Positions 28,233 to 29,872 of a stretch of 29,872 nucleotides of DNA are shown piece by piece. The notes below the pieces were generated by a model. The model saw only the letters and a program-made list of their open reading frames with translations. It had not been told where the DNA came from and searched no databases. Source of the DNA: Treponema sp. UBA3662 (GTDB lineage: Bacteria > Spirochaetota > Spirochaetia > Treponematales > Treponemataceae); assembly GCA_002373205.1 (NCBI GenBank), contig DFJV01000002.1:3457-33328 (forward strand), given 5' to 3'. A program made the position numbers and the translations under genes. The first letter of the stretch is position 1. Every line of letters begins with the position of its first letter.

Positions 28233-29735
28233 TTAAAACTTCCTTTCCAGGCGGTCAAATCCGTCCGTAAGCTTCTTTGCAATTTCCACAAGCTTTGCAA
28301 GGTCACCTTTACGCGCGCCCTCTATGTTAAGCGGCATAACCGGATCGTGCAAAGAAAGCCTAAGAAGCATCCAGCCCTTAATGTCTTCGCTGTTAAAGGA
28401 AATTCTTACGCCTTCGTATGAATGTGGCAGAGTGTAGCCTGCATCACTTGCACGCTTTTTAAATTCATCAAGAACCTTTAGGCCGTATTCCTTAAAATCT
28501 TCGCCTTTGATTTTAAAGCGGAATTCTCCGTCTTCTACGAGAGGCGGAAGTTTTTCTATGAGGGAACTTAAATTTTTTCCCTTAACGGAAGCCTGGGCTA
28601 GGGCAATGATAAGCTTTACCGCAAGGAAGGCTCCGTCGTCCAGGAAGTAGTTGTCCTTTAGCGCACCGTGGCCGGAAGTTTCCATTGCAAGCGGGGCAAC
28701 CGTTCCAGAAGCATTAAGTTCCTTCTGCTTGTCTATTACGTTTTTGTAGCCGCGCTTGTAGCAGAGGTGCTTTAGTCCAAGAACGTCTTCCAGGAAGTAG
28801 GTAAGCCTGTCGGAAGTAATGGAATCCGTAATGATTGTAGAACCCGGGTATTCCGGGGCTAGAATTGCCGCAATCATTGCTATGATGGAGTCGCGGTTGA
28901 TTTCCCTGCCGTCGTTCAAGACTGCGCTCATGCGGTCAACGTCTGTGTCAAAGATAAGGCCAAGATCCGCCTTGTTCTTTAGCACGGCATTTTTGATGGC
29001 TTCCATGGCCTGCTTGTTTTCCGGATTTGGAATGTGGTTGGGGAACATTCCGTCTGGCTCCAGGAACTGGCTGCCACTTGTGTCTGCTCCAAGCGGTTTA
29101 AGAATCTTGTTTACAAAGAAGCCGCTGGCACCGTTACCGCTGTCCACAACAATATGCAAACCTTTAAGCGGCTGCTTTTCGTCTATGTCTTTTAGCGCAG
29201 TTGCAATTTTATTCTTTAGGTATTCGGCGTAAATGCTTATTAAGTCCACCGACCCAACAGATGCGTCTGCCGAAGCCTTTTGAACATTGGCCTTTTCTGC
29301 TTGCGAAAGAATTTCTGTTATGTCGTCGTGCTCAAGGCCGCCGTCTTTGTCAAAGAATTTAATTCCGTTGCGGTTAAATGGAAGGTGGCTTGCCGTAATC
29401 ATTGCGGCACCGGTAAAAGCTGTTTCCTTAAAAACAATGGACATGAACATGGAAGGTGTGGTTGCCATTCCGCAGTCAACAACACTTGCACCTGCAAAAA
29501 TAATTCCTTCCATGAGGGCAGATGCAAGGTCTGGACCTGTAATGCGGGAGTCGCGCCCAACACCAATCTTTAAGTCTTTTGTCTGGCAAGCTGATTTTTT
29601 TGCAAGCCAATTGGCAAAAGCATATCCAATCTGCCTTGCAATCTGGGGCGTAAGGTTTACATTTTCTCCTTCAACACCTTCAGAAGCAATTCCGCGGATG
29701 TCGCTGCCGTTCTGAAGTTTCATAAAAGCTGTCAT
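28233..29735 (-). CDS. Phosphomannomutase/phosphoglucomutase
   Basis: A 500-residue alpha-D-phosphohexomutase that interconverts hexose 1- and 6-phosphates, supplying mannose-1-P or glucose-1-P for nucleotide-sugar synthesis. The four family motifs are present: ITASHLPFNRNGIK with catalytic Ser116, the metal loop FDTDVDR (262-268), the sugar loop METSGHGA (351-358), and the phosphate-binding SYEGVRISF near the C-terminus. The TASHLPF form instead of TASHNP is seen in a subset including plant-like and spirochaetal enzymes. It is preceded by AAAGGAGA and a consensus promoter. It is not near a matching pathway gene, except that the surface-glycan genes of this window need its products. Confidence 0.92.
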   Translation of the reverse strand: MTAFMKLQNGSDIRGIASEGVEGENVNLTPQIARQIGYAFANWLAKKSACQTKDLKIGVGRDSRITGPDLASALMEGIIFAGASVVDCGMATTPSMFMSIVFKETAFTGAAMITASHLPFNRNGIKFFDKDGGLEHDDITEILSQAEKANVQKASADASVGSVDLISIYAEYLKNKIATALKDIDEKQPLKGLHIVVDSGNGASGFFVNKILKPLGADTSGSQFLEPDGMFPNHIPNPENKQAMEAIKNAVLKNKADLGLIFDTDVDRMSAVLNDGREINRDSIIAMIAAILAPEYPGSTIITDSITSDRLTYFLEDVLGLKHLCYKRGYKNVIDKQKELNASGTVAPLAMETSGHGALKDNYFLDDGAFLAVKLIIALAQASVKGKNLSSLIEKLPPLVEDGEFRFKIKGEDFKEYGLKVLDEFKKRASDAGYTLPHSYEGVRISFNSEDIKGWMLLRLSLHDPVMPLNIEGARKGDLAKLVEIAKKLTDGFDRLERKF

Positions 29736-29759
29736 ATATTTTCTCCTTTAATATCCATC

Positions 29760-29788
29760 ATTTTAAAGATTTTCTTAAATATTGCCAA
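29760..29788 (-). promoter_or_regulatory. Promoter of the phosphohexomutase gene
   Basis: On the minus strand, -35 TTGGCA (29788-29783), 17-bp spacer and -10 TAAAAT (29765-29760) lie about 25 bp upstream of the ATG at 29735. Confidence 0.65.
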
Positions 29789-29810
29789 TAGGGTTTGGAG
29801 CCGCTCTTTT

Positions 29811-29872
29811 TTTGAACTGTGCCCGGCACTCCGTGTCCGGTCAGCCATGCGGTTTTACCCGCTTTCCAGGGT
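29811..29872. repeat. GC-rich structured element cut by the right edge
   Basis: A non-coding stretch with two potential stems, CCGGCAC-TCC-GTG(T)CCGG and GCGG-TTTTAC-CCGC, bordered by a T7 run next to GAACTG. It resembles the 10994-11139 repeat in layout (GC-rich hairpins ending in an A/T homopolymer) but not in sequence. It could be a second interspersed repeat family. Confidence 0.3.

Overview
The window looks like a chromosomal segment of a host-associated Treponema or close spirochaete. This is inferred from the gene families, not from a marker gene: a TP0108-type phosphofructokinase, a TASHLPF-type phosphohexomutase, a chemotaxis receptor, relaxed lipoboxes, and a surface-glycan region. 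There is no rRNA, CRISPR array or recognisable transposase.

Positions 1-7.5 kb are an AT-rich surface-polysaccharide island. A partial AAA-ATPase-like gene is cut by the left edge. After it come a Wzx-type flippase, an eroded ATPase remnant and a GT8 glycosyltransferase on the minus strand. A LicD phosphotransferase, an IspD/TarI-like cytidylyltransferase and an NAD-dependent epimerase form a plus-strand operon. A Wzi-like outer-membrane barrel gene ends against that operon. Base composition changes abruptly inside the Wzi gene near 7.55 kb, so the island border probably lies within the gene.

Positions 8.1-11.2 kb carry two related ATPase/DUF4143 genes that are divergently transcribed. Each has a perfect inverted repeat just upstream. 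The second gene lies between two copies of part of a ~150-bp GC-rich interspersed repeat, which occurs again near 21.7 kb.

Positions 11.2-19.9 kb form the most striking unit, a four-gene minus-strand operon. Transcription runs through two ~900-residue proteins that join a YidC/Oxa1-like membrane domain to an LTA-synthase/phosphoethanolamine-transferase-like sulfatase domain. A cytidylyltransferase fused to an HisC/CobD-like PLP enzyme follows, then a TagB/TagF-like glycerophosphotransferase. The simplest reading is a pathway that makes a CDP-activated amino-alcohol or similar group and transfers phospho-substituents to a surface polymer. The YidC-sulfatase fusions and the cytidylyltransferase-PLP fusion do not match a system I can name.

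Positions 20.0-25.3 kb hold an exported endonuclease/phosphatase-fold lipoprotein, a small lipoprotein, a six-helix chemotaxis receptor and the phosphofructokinase. Positions 25.4-26.7 kb hold an AraC regulator overlapping a small exported protein.

Positions 26.8-28.06 kb are a compact module of four small ORFs: a 57-residue unknown, two paralogous XRE-type HTH proteins and a His-rich 61-residue peptide between them. They share promoter-like and leader motifs. tRNA-Ser(GCT), tRNA-Glu(TTC) and a phosphomannomutase/phosphoglucomutase close the window.
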